Source: JBDZVM01 sp040255675 (GTDB lineage Bacteria; Actinomycetota; Actinomycetes; Acidothermales; Acidothermaceae). From it: a stretch of DNA of 64,000 nucleotides. Below, piece after piece: positions 54,751-63,484 of this stretch. The notes below the pieces were generated by a model. It did no database searches. It was not told where the DNA came from and saw only the letters and a list, made by a program, of their open reading frames with translations. Position 1 is the first letter of the stretch, and every line of letters begins with the position of its first letter. The stretch lies in the NCBI GenBank assembly GCA_040255675.1, contig JBDZVM010000015.1, positions 1-64,000 on the forward strand. Reading direction: 5' to 3'. Both the position numbers and the translations under genes were made by a program.

Positions 54751-56916
54751 TCACGGATCTGACGCGCGCAGTTCTTCGACGTCCGGCATGACGACGAGAT
54801 TTGGCCGATTCATCGGGGGTGGCGCGCCCGAAGGCGGCCCCCCCGTGGAACGCGGGCTGGTCTCGTCGAACGCTTCACGCAGCGCCGCCTCATCGGTCTC
54901 GATCGCCTCGCCACCAAGGACGACGCCCGCCTCGCCGTCCAGGGCAGCCTCGCTGTCGAACGAATCGTCGGACGACGCCATCCGCCAGCAGTCGCGACCG
55001 GCTTCCTTGGCGGCGTAGAGCGCGTCGTCGGCCCGGCGCAGCAGCAAGCTGGGCGTCGAGCCGTGCTCAGGAAACACCGCGACTCCGATCGACGCGGTCA
55101 CTGGAAGGGGATGGTCAGTGTTGGCGCAAAATGGCGTCGCTTTGATGACCGCGCCCAGCCGCGACGCGGTCTGCGAGGCGCCGGCCGCGTCTGTTTCGGG
55201 TAGGACGACGACGAACTCCTCGCCCCCGTACCGCGCGAGCGTGTCGACTTCGCGCACCTGCGTGTGCATGCGGTCGGCGAGTTCGGCGAGGACGGCGTCG
55301 CCAACTTGATGGCCGTAGCGGTCGTTGACCTGCTTGAACCGGTCGAGGTCGAGCATGAGAACGGCGAGCGGGCGGCCGAACCGGGTGGCCCGCTCGATTT
55401 CGTGGCCGAGCCCGATCGTGAGGTAACGGTAATTCCACAGGCCAGTCATCGGGTCGGTGAGCGAGAGCCGCTGCGCCTCTTGGTGCAGCAGCACGTTGTC
55501 GATCGCGACGCTGGCTTGGCTCGCGAAGGCGCGGATGGTTTCGAGGTCGTGCGCGCTGAACTGCCGCTCGTCGGACGCGTTGTAGAGATTCAGCACGCCG
55601 ACAATGCGGCCCGACTGCTTCAGCGGCACCGCGATGACCATCGCGTCGGCGGGCTCGCCGGGCGCGGGCCGAAGTCCGGGGCCGTCGCCGACGACGCCTC
55701 GAACCGGTTCGCCCGTCTTGGCGACGGTGCCGGAAATTCCGGTGCCGAGCGGCACGCTCGCGCCGTCCGCGATCGAGATCAAGCCGCGCCTAAGCCGGAC
55801 GCGAAGCGCGAGATCGGCGTCGAGAAAAAGGATCGCCCCGCCGCTCGCGCGCGCGCTCGCGATGGCGGTGTCGAGGACCACGGCGAGAATGCCGTCGAGA
55901 TCGTGCGTGTGCGCCAAGGTGGCGCCGAGCCGGTCGAGGTTTTGCCGAAGCTCGTCGCGGCTTCGCTCGAGCGCGCCGATGTATGTTCGCAGCTCCGCGG
56001 TCATGTGGTTGAACGCGCTGGCGAGACGGCCTACTTCGTCGCGCGAACGCACGGCGATCGTGGTGTCGAGGCCGCCCGCCGCGACCCGGGCCGCGCCCTC
56101 GGATAGCTCCACCACCGGGCGGCTGATCAGGCGGGCAAGTAGCCGGCCGATGGTGAAGGCGGCCACGATCGTCGCCGCCACCACCGCGATCAAAATCCAC
56201 GACAGGGTCGTGGTCGCTGGCCGGGAATCGCTCACCACGACCGCGTACGGTTGCGCTGCCGTGGCCGGACTAATCGCGAGTACCCGCGAACCGAGGTCGC
56301 GCACCGCGGGCGCCGACGACGCCGCCGCTTTCGCCTGGGCGGCCGCGGCCCCAGCAGGCAACGTGGTCGACACAACCCGACCTTCGGCGACCAGTGTCAC
56401 TGCCGGGTTTCCGTCGAGTTGCCGACTCAGTTCGGACGAGGTTTGTGGGCCGATCCCCCACGCGACCGCCGCGGAGTTCAGCGTCGGCATGGCCGCGATG
56501 GCGAGGCCCGCCTTGGCCGAGATAGCGACAGCGGCGTTCTTTCCGGTCGCGCAGCTGTCGAACACATCCGGACTCGCGTTCGACGCGCCCGCAATACCGC
56601 CGGCCGACGCGACAATCTTTCCGGTCGTGTCCTGAACGACGGCGTAGTCGGCTCCCGACTCGTCGAGCACGCGGCGCACCGCGGCTTCAGGCCCGATCGC
56701 CGCGATTTCGAGTCCGAGCACTCGCGCGGTCTGGGCGGCGTCGCCACATTTGGCGGCGAGCACATCGGCCACGGTCGTGCGGGCGATCTTCAGCCGGTCG
56801 CCGAGCTGATCGTGCAACACTCTGGGCGCGACGACGGCGACGAGCAACGCGCCGACGACGACGGGGATCAAGACGACGAAAATGAAGGCGAGCGACAGCC
56901 GAGTGCGTAACGCCAC
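54751..56916 (-). CDS. Membrane diguanylate cyclase (cache-like sensor, HAMP, GAF, GGDEF)
   Basis: 721 residues from a GTG at 56916 with GGAGGTG upstream. An N-terminal helix, an extracytoplasmic sensor region of about 200 residues, a second helix, a HAMP domain (LISRPVVELSEGAARVAAGGLDTTIAVRSRDEVGRLASAFNHM), a GAF domain, then a GGDEF domain with the active-site YGGEEFVVVL and an upstream inhibitory RxxD site (REVD). No EAL domain. It should make c-di-GMP in response to an external and a cytoplasmic signal. The acidic C-terminal extension is of unknown use. Located just upstream of galU. Confidence 0.92.
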   Translation of the reverse strand: MALRTRLSLAFIFVVLIPVVVGALLVAVVAPRVLHDQLGDRLKIARTTVADVLAAKCGDAAQTARVLGLEIAAIGPEAAVRRVLDESGADYAVVQDTTGKIVASAGGIAGASNASPDVFDSCATGKNAAVAISAKAGLAIAAMPTLNSAAVAWGIGPQTSSELSRQLDGNPAVTLVAEGRVVSTTLPAGAAAAQAKAAASSAPAVRDLGSRVLAISPATAAQPYAVVVSDSRPATTTLSWILIAVVAATIVAAFTIGRLLARLISRPVVELSEGAARVAAGGLDTTIAVRSRDEVGRLASAFNHMTAELRTYIGALERSRDELRQNLDRLGATLAHTHDLDGILAVVLDTAIASARASGGAILFLDADLALRVRLRRGLISIADGASVPLGTGISGTVAKTGEPVRGVVGDGPGLRPAPGEPADAMVIAVPLKQSGRIVGVLNLYNASDERQFSAHDLETIRAFASQASVAIDNVLLHQEAQRLSLTDPMTGLWNYRYLTIGLGHEIERATRFGRPLAVLMLDLDRFKQVNDRYGHQVGDAVLAELADRMHTQVREVDTLARYGGEEFVVVLPETDAAGASQTASRLGAVIKATPFCANTDHPLPVTASIGVAVFPEHGSTPSLLLRRADDALYAAKEAGRDCWRMASSDDSFDSEAALDGEAGVVLGGEAIETDEAALREAFDETSPRSTGGPPSGAPPPMNRPNLVVMPDVEELRASDP

Positions 56917-57064
56917 CGCGACACCTCCGATCGGTCGTCAGACCACGCGAACCGGGAGCGATCAGGACAACTGCACTTGCGATGCTTGCACGTACTCGCG
57001 TTATCTGCGAAGACGCTGGCCGGGGGACGCATGAGCACCATTGGGATTGGACGAACGGCCCATA

Positions 57065-57832
57065 ATGATCACTAACCCGGACGACGCGGACCCTGGCGCG
57101 AGCGTTGCCGTCGCCAAGTCGCGCCTGCGTTCGAAGCTGCTCGCCGTCCGGGCTCAGCGGTCGCTCGAAGAACGGACGGCGGCTGGGCGGGCGATCGCGG
57201 AACACGCACGAGACCGCCTGTGCGCCGACGGCGCAACCCAGACCACCAGCGCCGACGGCGCAACCCAGACCACCAGCGCCGACGGCGCAACCCAGACCAC
57301 CAGCGCCGACGGCGCAACCGAAAACACCAGCGCCGACGGCGCAATTGAAAACACCGCCGCCGGCGGCGGGGGCACCATTGCCGCGTATCTGTCGGTGGGG
57401 TCGGAGCCGCCGACCGAGCCACTGCTCTTGGCGCTGGCCGAGGCGGGAAAGCGGTTGATCGTGCCGGTGCTGACCGATGGCGGCGAGCTCGACTGGGCGG
57501 CGTATCAGCCTGGCGATCCGGTGCGCGACGGGCCGCGCCGCACGATCCACCCGCACGGACCGCTGCTCGGCGTCGACGCGTTGACGCTCGCCGAGGCGAT
57601 CGTCGTGCCGGCGCTCGCGGTCGATCGCCGCGGCCGCCGACTCGGCCGCGGCGGCGGTTCGTACGATCGAGCGCTCGCGCGGCTGACCGCCGTCCGCGAT
57701 CGTCCGGTATTCGCGGTGGTTTTCGACAACGAACTACTCGACGAGGTCCCAACCGAAGCCCACGATCGGCCGGTCGATGGCGTGTTGACGCCGTCCGGAG
57801 TGGCTTTCTTGGGCGGTAACCCGGCAAGCTAG
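57065..57832 (+). CDS. 5-formyltetrahydrofolate cyclo-ligase with internal repeat insertion
   Basis: 255 residues from the ATG at 57065; a TTG at 57041 is possible. The family core is complete: KSRLRSKLLAVRAQRSLEER, IAAYLSVGSEPPTEPLLLALAEAGKRLIVPVL, and the ATP/substrate loop LGRGGGSYDRALARL. Between the first helix and IAAYLS, where relatives have a short loop, there are five 9-residue repeats (ADGATQTTS type). This makes the protein about 50 residues longer than usual. It converts 5-formyl-THF to methenyl-THF. The insertion is probably a surface loop that leaves the fold intact. Confidence 0.88.
   Translation: MITNPDDADPGASVAVAKSRLRSKLLAVRAQRSLEERTAAGRAIAEHARDRLCADGATQTTSADGATQTTSADGATQTTSADGATENTSADGAIENTAAGGGGTIAAYLSVGSEPPTEPLLLALAEAGKRLIVPVLTDGGELDWAAYQPGDPVRDGPRRTIHPHGPLLGVDALTLAEAIVVPALAVDRRGRRLGRGGGSYDRALARLTAVRDRPVFAVVFDNELLDEVPTEAHDRPVDGVLTPSGVAFLGGNPAS
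57224..57358. repeat. 27-bp in-frame tandem repeat in the cyclo-ligase gene
   Basis: Five 27-bp units begin at 57224, 57251, 57278, 57305 and 57332. The first three are identical, the fourth and fifth diverge. Each encodes one 9-residue repeat. Confidence 0.95.
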
Positions 57833-57839
57833 GCGGCAA

Positions 57840-59345
57840 ATGGACAGCCCGCCGCTCGAAGTGATCTTGCTGCTTGGTGCTGTCGTGTTGCTGACGGCGA
57901 TCGTTGCGGTGCGATTTTCCGATCGGCTCGGGTTTCCCGCGCTGCTCGGCTACCTCGCGATCGGGCTGTTGCTGCAAAGCGTGGTGCGGTTCGACGATGC
58001 CGAAATCGCCCGCAACCTCGGATTAGCCGCGCTGGTCTTGATCCTTGCCGACGGCGGTCTTACCACGCGGTGGGACAACGTTCGCGACGTCGTACCGGCC
58101 AGCATCTTGCTGGCCACGGTTGGTGTGGGTGTCAGCATGACGATCACAGCTGTGATCGTGCACGGTGCGCTCGGCGGCGACTGGCAGCTGTCCTTCCTGA
58201 TCGGCGCGATCGTGTCGTCGACAGATGCCGCTGCCGTTTTCGCGGTACTGCGGCGGTTACGCTTGCCCGCACGGCTCGGCGGCACGCTCGAGTTCGAGTC
58301 GGGCCTCAACGACCCGCCGGCCATCATCGCGGTGCTGCTCTTGAGCGGCGAGCACTCCGGAATGAATCCCGGCATGATTATCGGATTGGTGATCTACCAA
58401 CTGGTCGCGGGCGCGTTGATCGGCATCGTGCTCGGCTGGCTCGCCGAGTTCGTGCTACGGCACGTCGCGTTACCCGCGTCCGGGTTGTATCCGGTGGCCG
58501 TGCTCGCGGTCGCGGTCGGCGCATACGGTGCCGCGACGCTGGCTGAGTCGAGCGGTTTCCTCGCCGCCTTCGCATGCGGCATCGTGCTCGGCAACTCGCG
58601 GCTCCCCCACCGCCCTGCTACGCGCGGCTTCTCCGAGGGTGTCGCCTGGCTTGCCCAGATCGGACTGTTCGTGATGCTTGGCCTGCTGGTCACGCCGTCG
58701 TCGTTACCGAAAGAATTTCTACCTGCCCTGGTGGCGGGCGCCGTGCTGTTGTTGGTCTCACGGCCGATTTCGGCGGCCCTAGCGTTGCTGCCCCTGCGAC
58801 TGTGGTGGCCCAAAGCGCTGCATACGAACGGGCGCGAATTCGCCTTCTTGTCGTGGGCCGGTCTTCGCGGCGCGGTGCCGATCGTGCTGGCAACCGTGCC
58901 CGTCACGGCCGGTGTGTCAAGTGGCGATCGGATTTTCGCCCTCGTGTTCGTACTCGTTGTCGTGTTCACGATCGTGCAAGGGCCGAGCTTGCCTTTCGTC
59001 GCCCGCAAATTGGGCGTCGTTTCGCCCGGAGAGCCAGGTGACCTCGGTGTTGAAATCGCGCCGCTCGAAATCATCGGCGCGGATTTGTTGCAAATGACCA
59101 TCCCGTCCAATTCGAGGCTGCACGGCGTCGAGCTTTTTGAGTTGCGGTTGCCGCGCGGGTCGGCGGTCTCGCTCGTCGTCCGCGACGGAGTGGGTTTCGT
59201 GCCTCACGACGAGACGGAGTTGCGCAGCGGAGATTCGCTGCTCATCGTGACCACGGCGAACACCCGGTTGCTCGCCGAACGCCGGCTGCGCGCCGTGAGC
59301 AGACGTGGTCGCCTCGCCGCCTGGTACGGCGAAGAGGGTCGATAG
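57840..59345 (+). CDS. CPA1-type K+/H+ or Na+/H+ antiporter with TrkA-C domain
   Basis: 501 residues. About twelve membrane helices contain LGFPALLGYLAIGLLLQ, SSTDAAAVFAVLRRLRL and ESGLNDPPAIIAVLLL (the ND ion-binding pair), as in CvrA/NhaP2 potassium-proton antiporters. A cytoplasmic TrkA-C domain (about 395-480, IIGADLLQMTIPSNSRLHGVELFELRLPRGSAVSLVVRDG) may bind a nucleotide; in other bacteria TrkA-C-type domains are c-di-AMP receptors. It begins 7 bp after the cyclo-ligase stop. Confidence 0.9.
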   Translation: MDSPPLEVILLLGAVVLLTAIVAVRFSDRLGFPALLGYLAIGLLLQSVVRFDDAEIARNLGLAALVLILADGGLTTRWDNVRDVVPASILLATVGVGVSMTITAVIVHGALGGDWQLSFLIGAIVSSTDAAAVFAVLRRLRLPARLGGTLEFESGLNDPPAIIAVLLLSGEHSGMNPGMIIGLVIYQLVAGALIGIVLGWLAEFVLRHVALPASGLYPVAVLAVAVGAYGAATLAESSGFLAAFACGIVLGNSRLPHRPATRGFSEGVAWLAQIGLFVMLGLLVTPSSLPKEFLPALVAGAVLLLVSRPISAALALLPLRLWWPKALHTNGREFAFLSWAGLRGAVPIVLATVPVTAGVSSGDRIFALVFVLVVVFTIVQGPSLPFVARKLGVVSPGEPGDLGVEIAPLEIIGADLLQMTIPSNSRLHGVELFELRLPRGSAVSLVVRDGVGFVPHDETELRSGDSLLIVTTANTRLLAERRLRAVSRRGRLAAWYGEEGR

Positions 59346-59381
59346 GCGCGCACGGCTCGCCCCGCCCGGTACCGTGGCCAC

Positions 59382-59756
59382 ATGGACGAGAACCGAGCGA
59401 GGCGAGTCGTCGACGCGTTGCGTGAACGCGGCATCAACGCCCACATGGGCAACGAGGGCACCTACCAATTCGGCGTTCGCGTCGCGCTGCCCGACGGTCG
59501 CGAGGCGGTGTGGGATTCCGACAACACCGCCGAGCTCGAGGCGCAGGTAATGCGCGACGGCATGCTCGTCGGTTTCGTGCCGGTTATCCCAGGTTCCGCG
59601 GATTTCACGGAGGAGCAAGTCGTCGACGCCATCGCGCGCGCCGACTACGACCGGCCAATCGCGCGCGAACGTCCGGCCGCGCCGCCGCCGTCAGCTCCGC
59701 TTCCGCGCGAGGGAGGCGTCTTTCGCCGTTTTCTCGGCGGTTTTCGCGAGCGTTAG
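59382..59756 (+). CDS. Conserved small actinobacterial protein, function unknown
   Basis: 124 residues. A compact mixed alpha/beta domain (RVVDALRERGINAHMGNEGTYQFGVRVALPDGREAVWDSDN...) is followed by a Pro/Ala linker and a basic FRRFLGGFRER tail. No catalytic motif is visible. It lies 36 bp after the antiporter gene and converges on the MauE-DsbA gene with 3 bp between stops. Confidence 0.6.
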   Translation: MDENRARRVVDALRERGINAHMGNEGTYQFGVRVALPDGREAVWDSDNTAELEAQVMRDGMLVGFVPVIPGSADFTEEQVVDAIARADYDRPIARERPAAPPPSAPLPREGGVFRRFLGGFRER

Positions 59757-59759
59757 GCA

Positions 59760-60791
59760 TCATTCCAGTCCCAACGCGACCTTGAATCCCGCGGGCGTAA
59801 ACAGCTGCTCCGACCTCAGCGCGCCGCTTCCAACTTTGATGACTTCGGGTGTGCCCACGTTGCCATCGCGGCTGGCCTGGTCGTCGACGAACGCCACCCA
59901 CCCCGCGTAGGTCATCGACCGGACGTCGTTCACAAACTCCTGGCCGGCGAGGCCCACCGACCGGCCGAGCGCGAGCAACTGGTCGGTGGTGAAACCGCCC
60001 GTGCGTTCCTGTGGCTGGTGGGCGAACAACGCTTCGCGCAATGCCTCAAACTTTCCTTGTTTTTGCGCCGCGGCGAGGGCATTGTCAGCCCGCACCGATT
60101 CTGGACCAAGGAACGACCGCATGCGATATTCGACCGACACTTCGCCGGAATTGATCGCGTGCTTGAGCGTCGCGCCGTTGACCTGCTCGAAATCCTTGCA
60201 GATAGGGCATTGCGGGTCTTCGTAGGCGATGAGTCTGACCGGCGCGGATGCATTGCCGACGAGTATTCCGTCCGCGCGACGAGCGGCATAACCGTCGATC
60301 GACCAGCGGCTGCGCGTCGCCAGCGGCACGATCGACAACACCAGCAACAACGCAACGTCGCGGCCAATTTCCAACGGATACCGCGTGTGGGCGACGCTGC
60401 CTCCGCCGCCGAAGCAGCCGCAGTCGATCTGGAGCCCGCGCGCGGCCGCCGTCGCGATGGCGACACCGAATAACGCCACCACCGCGACCGCAATTGCGCC
60501 GACCAGTCGCGTCGCGACACCGACAAGCAACAACGTCGCCAAGGCGATCTCGAATGCCGGCAACGCATACGCGACGGGATGAATCAACGATTCGGGCAGT
60601 AGCCGATAGGCGCGAACCGCACGCACCGTACCGGCGGGATCGCCGATTTTAGCGGCAGCCGCGTACCCGAACAAGGCGGCGCCGGCCAGCCGGGCGACGA
60701 GTGACGCCCAGGGGGCGATCCGCTGGAATTTCTTCGATTCAGAAGGTTTTTTCCGCGGCGCGCTTCGCGCCGCGACATCGAGAACGGGCAT
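59760..60791 (-). CDS. MauE/DoxX-like membrane domain fused to a DsbA-like thioredoxin domain
   Basis: About 343 residues from the ATG at 60791, chosen for the AGGAG site 7 nt upstream. The N-terminal four-helix MauE/DoxX-like domain (about 30-165: AGAALFGYAAAAKIGDPAGTVRAVRAYRLLPE..., DCGCFGGGG) is joined to an extracytoplasmic DsbA-type thioredoxin domain with active site CPIC near residue 195 and the cis-Pro region GNVGTPEVIKVG. The architecture parallels VKOR-DsbA fusions: the membrane half may re-oxidise the thiol oxidoreductase half, driving disulfide formation in secreted proteins. Confidence 0.8.
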   Translation of the reverse strand: MPVLDVAARSAPRKKPSESKKFQRIAPWASLVARLAGAALFGYAAAAKIGDPAGTVRAVRAYRLLPESLIHPVAYALPAFEIALATLLLVGVATRLVGAIAVAVVALFGVAIATAAARGLQIDCGCFGGGGSVAHTRYPLEIGRDVALLLVLSIVPLATRSRWSIDGYAARRADGILVGNASAPVRLIAYEDPQCPICKDFEQVNGATLKHAINSGEVSVEYRMRSFLGPESVRADNALAAAQKQGKFEALREALFAHQPQERTGGFTTDQLLALGRSVGLAGQEFVNDVRSMTYAGWVAFVDDQASRDGNVGTPEVIKVGSGALRSEQLFTPAGFKVALGLE

Positions 60792-60839
60792 TTTCAGCTC
60801 CTGCGAAAGTTGACGGGCGGCGTCGGCCGCCACGTCAGA

Positions 60840-61505
60840 TCAGAAGCTGAGCGATAGCGTTGCCGGCGCCGTAGGGGCAAGGGCGCGCAGGCAAGGCGGG
60901 CCGCGACGTGAGTGCTTGCGGGCGAGCAGCACCTCGCGCGACGCAAGCGGAGGATTGTGCCAAGGATTTCGTCGGGGCCGCGCCACCATGGCGGGCGCTG
61001 GAATTGCGGTCACCGCCGCGACAAGTGTCCGTGCTGTTGCTGCCACGACACTCGTGACCGCGCGAACGGCGTAACGCGCGAACTGCCACATCGTGGCGTC
61101 GGCGCGTTGCAACCAGCAGGCCATGATGACCGCCGCGATGACCTGAACCGCGAGCAACAGCAGGCCGCCGCGTTCGGTCGGCAGGCACGATGTCGACGAC
61201 GTCCGCGCGGCCGGGCTGCAAAACAACCCGGCGCTGCCGCTGTGCGCCAACTCGCCGGTCGAGGTGAACAAGAACGCGCTACGCAAAATCAGCTCGATGG
61301 CCAGCAAGCCGGCAACGACGGTGTGACGATGCCGCTCGCGGGCGGTGAGGGGCCAGACGAGGATCGCGACAAAACCAACGGAGAGGATCACGACTGCGAG
61401 CGACGGCGCGGCGCCGTCCGACTTGGCTCGAAACGACAACACGAGGACGACGGAGGCCAGCGCGAACGTGCCCGCCCGAAGCACCCGCCCGGGCGCGGAC
61501 ACCAC
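60840..61505 (-). CDS. Multi-pass membrane protein of unknown function
   Basis: About 221 residues if it starts at the GTG at 61505; the frame is open to 61634 but would then overlap the DUF1707 gene by over 100 bp. Four to five hydrophobic helices (GTFALASVVLVLSF, SLAVVILSVGFVAILVWPL, VVAGLLAIELILRSAFLF, GLLLLAVQVIAAVIMACW) precede a basic C-terminal tail. No family is recognised. It lies upstream of the MauE-DsbA fusion on the same strand and may be part of the same redox unit. The start is uncertain. Confidence 0.55.
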   Translation of the reverse strand: MVSAPGRVLRAGTFALASVVLVLSFRAKSDGAAPSLAVVILSVGFVAILVWPLTARERHRHTVVAGLLAIELILRSAFLFTSTGELAHSGSAGLFCSPAARTSSTSCLPTERGGLLLLAVQVIAAVIMACWLQRADATMWQFARYAVRAVTSVVAATARTLVAAVTAIPAPAMVARPRRNPWHNPPLASREVLLARKHSRRGPPCLRALAPTAPATLSLSF

Positions 61506-61513
61506 CGGATCGA

Positions 61514-61975
61514 TCAGAAGTTGCCGCCTCGCCAGCTGCCGCCTTGCCAAGAACCCGGCCATGGCCCGCCGCGCCACGCAGTGTGCTGCCATGACGGTTC
61601 GCGAGCGATCGACTCGCGGCGGGGACGTGCCCATAGCCCTAAGGCTATGCGAGTGACGATGAACGCGAAGAAGATTGCCACGAAGACGGGAACGAGGTTC
61701 ACCAGCATGAGAATCCCGAGCACGACCGCCAACGAGGCGATGATCGGCTGCACCACCCGATACGTTGGCGGTCGTGTGGGCAGCGGCTCGGAAAGCCTTG
61801 GAAGATCGGCAAAAAGTCGCCGAAGATCGTAGCCCGTGCGCGCGGCGAGCGCTTGCCCTACGCGCTCTTCGTGTTCGATTTTGGTGAGCCTGCCGTCGGC
61901 AAAATGCCTGGTGAGAGCGGCGATCGCCGCGTCGCGTTCAGCATCGCCGATACGGAGTGAATCGGGATTTCTCAT
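61514..61975 (-). CDS. DUF1707 (SHOCT-like) membrane protein
   Basis: 153 residues from the ATG at 61975 with AGGAGG upstream. The N-terminal DUF1707 motif (RIGDAERDAAIAALTRHFADGRLTKIEHEERVGQALAARTGYDLRRLFADLP) is followed by two close hydrophobic helices and a Trp/Gly-rich tail (GGPWPGSWQGGSWRGG). DUF1707 proteins are common in actinobacteria and may be adaptor or regulatory membrane proteins. Divergent from the MDR gene. Confidence 0.85.
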   Translation of the reverse strand: MRNPDSLRIGDAERDAAIAALTRHFADGRLTKIEHEERVGQALAARTGYDLRRLFADLPRLSEPLPTRPPTYRVVQPIIASLAVVLGILMLVNLVPVFVAIFFAFIVTRIALGLWARPRRESIAREPSWQHTAWRGGPWPGSWQGGSWRGGNF

Positions 61976-62110
61976 GGCGCATCCTCCTAATCTCCAGCGT
62001 CCGTCTCGACGTGGCGATGCGCAAGCGCCGGAGAGCATGCGCGGCCATCTGGCGAACATCGGTGAGGCATGCTCAGATCAGGAGAAGCACTGTGATCGAC
62101 GGAGGCAGCT

Positions 62111-63133
62111 GTGAAAGCTATCGTGTACCGAACCGACAACCCGGACCTTCGACTCGTCGATCGCGCGAAGCCGGCGCCGGCGCCCGGCGAGGTGTTGGTG
62201 CGCGTCGCGATGTCTGGCGTGAATCCGACCGACTGGAAGGCCCGCCGCTCTCCATACGCGGGAACGCCCGGCGGGGTCGACCTTGTGCCTAACCAGGACG
62301 GCGCTGGCACGATCGAGGCCGTCGGTGCGGGGGTTTCGGCCGACCGGGTGGGCGAACGTGTGTGGCTTTGGGAAACAGCGCGTCAACGTACCGGCGGCAC
62401 AGCGCAAGAGTTCGTCGCCGTCCCCGAAAAGAACGCGGTGCGGCTTCCTGACCTCGTCGATTTCGAACTTGGCGCGAGCGTGGCGATCCCGGCGATCACG
62501 GCGCATCGCTGCCTGACCGTGCACGAAGGCGGCCCGGATCAGTTGCGGCCCGGCGCACTCGCGGGCCGCACGGTGTTGGTCGCCGGCGGGGCCGGTGCGG
62601 TAGGCCACGCCGCTATCGAACTCGCCCGGTGGTCCGGCGCGCGGGTCGTCACGACGGTCAGTAGCCCCGACAAGGCTTTTCTCGCTCGCGCGGCCGGTGC
62701 CGACGCCGTCGTCAATTACCGGGCTGGCGACGCGGTCTCCGCCGTCCGTGATGCCGCCCCCAATGGGATCGACGTGATCGTCGAGGTTGCGCCCGCCGAG
62801 AACGCCGCCCTCGACACCGCCGTGCTCGCCCCGAATGGCACGGTGGTGGCGTACGCCGGGGGGCCCGACACCGCCGTCACGTTGTCGGTTCGCGATCTGA
62901 TGGGCCGCAACATCCGTTGGCAGTTCGTGCTCGTCTACACCTTGCCGGACGACGTGAAAAGCCACGCGATCGCTGGGGTATCTGCCGCTCTGGCCGATGG
63001 CGCGTTGCGGGCTGGCGAGGAATTCGGCTTGCCACTGCATTACTTCCCGCTCGAAGACACATCGGCCGCCCACGACGCCGTCGAAAAGGGCGCGGTGGGC
63101 AAGGTCCTCGTCACCGTGAGTTCCGAGGAGTAA
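62111..63133 (+). CDS. Zinc-independent quinone-reductase-like MDR oxidoreductase
   Basis: 340 residues from a GTG at 62111 preceded by GGAGG. The GroES-like N-terminal half (MSGVNPTDWKARRSPYAG...VPNQDGAGTIEAVG) and Rossmann half (VLVAGGAGAVGHAAIELARWSGARVVTTVSS) match the NADPH:quinone reductase branch of medium-chain dehydrogenases. The structural-zinc Cys ligands are absent. It reduces a quinone or alkenal; the physiological substrate is unknown. Confidence 0.9.
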   Translation: MKAIVYRTDNPDLRLVDRAKPAPAPGEVLVRVAMSGVNPTDWKARRSPYAGTPGGVDLVPNQDGAGTIEAVGAGVSADRVGERVWLWETARQRTGGTAQEFVAVPEKNAVRLPDLVDFELGASVAIPAITAHRCLTVHEGGPDQLRPGALAGRTVLVAGGAGAVGHAAIELARWSGARVVTTVSSPDKAFLARAAGADAVVNYRAGDAVSAVRDAAPNGIDVIVEVAPAENAALDTAVLAPNGTVVAYAGGPDTAVTLSVRDLMGRNIRWQFVLVYTLPDDVKSHAIAGVSAALADGALRAGEEFGLPLHYFPLEDTSAAHDAVEKGAVGKVLVTVSSEE

Positions 63134-63484
63134 CCGCCCAATCGGAGCCGCGAATTTTTCGATTCCGCCGAAAAGCGTAAGAGGTATTCCAGCCGCTCAA
63201 AAAGTGAGGTGCGCATCACCATTTAGGTCGTAGAGAGCGCACCCCCTCCGCGCTTAGCGTCGCTGCGTTGAGCCACTTTCGCAAACCGCGGCCAGGCGCC
63301 GATGGACCCCAAACCGAGCGACCAGAACAAGAAATCTCACCGGACGACGAGGGCCCGTGGGCCTCCCGCTTCCCAGTTGATCTGCGGAAACTTAGCCAGA
63401 ACCTATTCCTGATCAACCATCGAAAAGCGGGAGGCGTACTAAGCGTAACGCCGCCTCGCGGACTACTCCTTGCCGGAGAATGTT
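63134..63484. other. Intergenic region before the terminal secreted-protein gene
   Basis: These 351 bp contain no frame with recognisable similarity and no strong hairpin. The last 20 bp carry the ribosome site of the next gene. Confidence 0.5.

Noticed and set aside
57224..57358. Possible CRISPR array
   Set aside because: Direct 27-bp units without spacers, in frame inside a gene.
60833..60840. Upstream ATG for the MauE-DsbA gene at 60833
   Set aside because: No ribosome site; the ATG at 60791 has AGGAG at ideal spacing.
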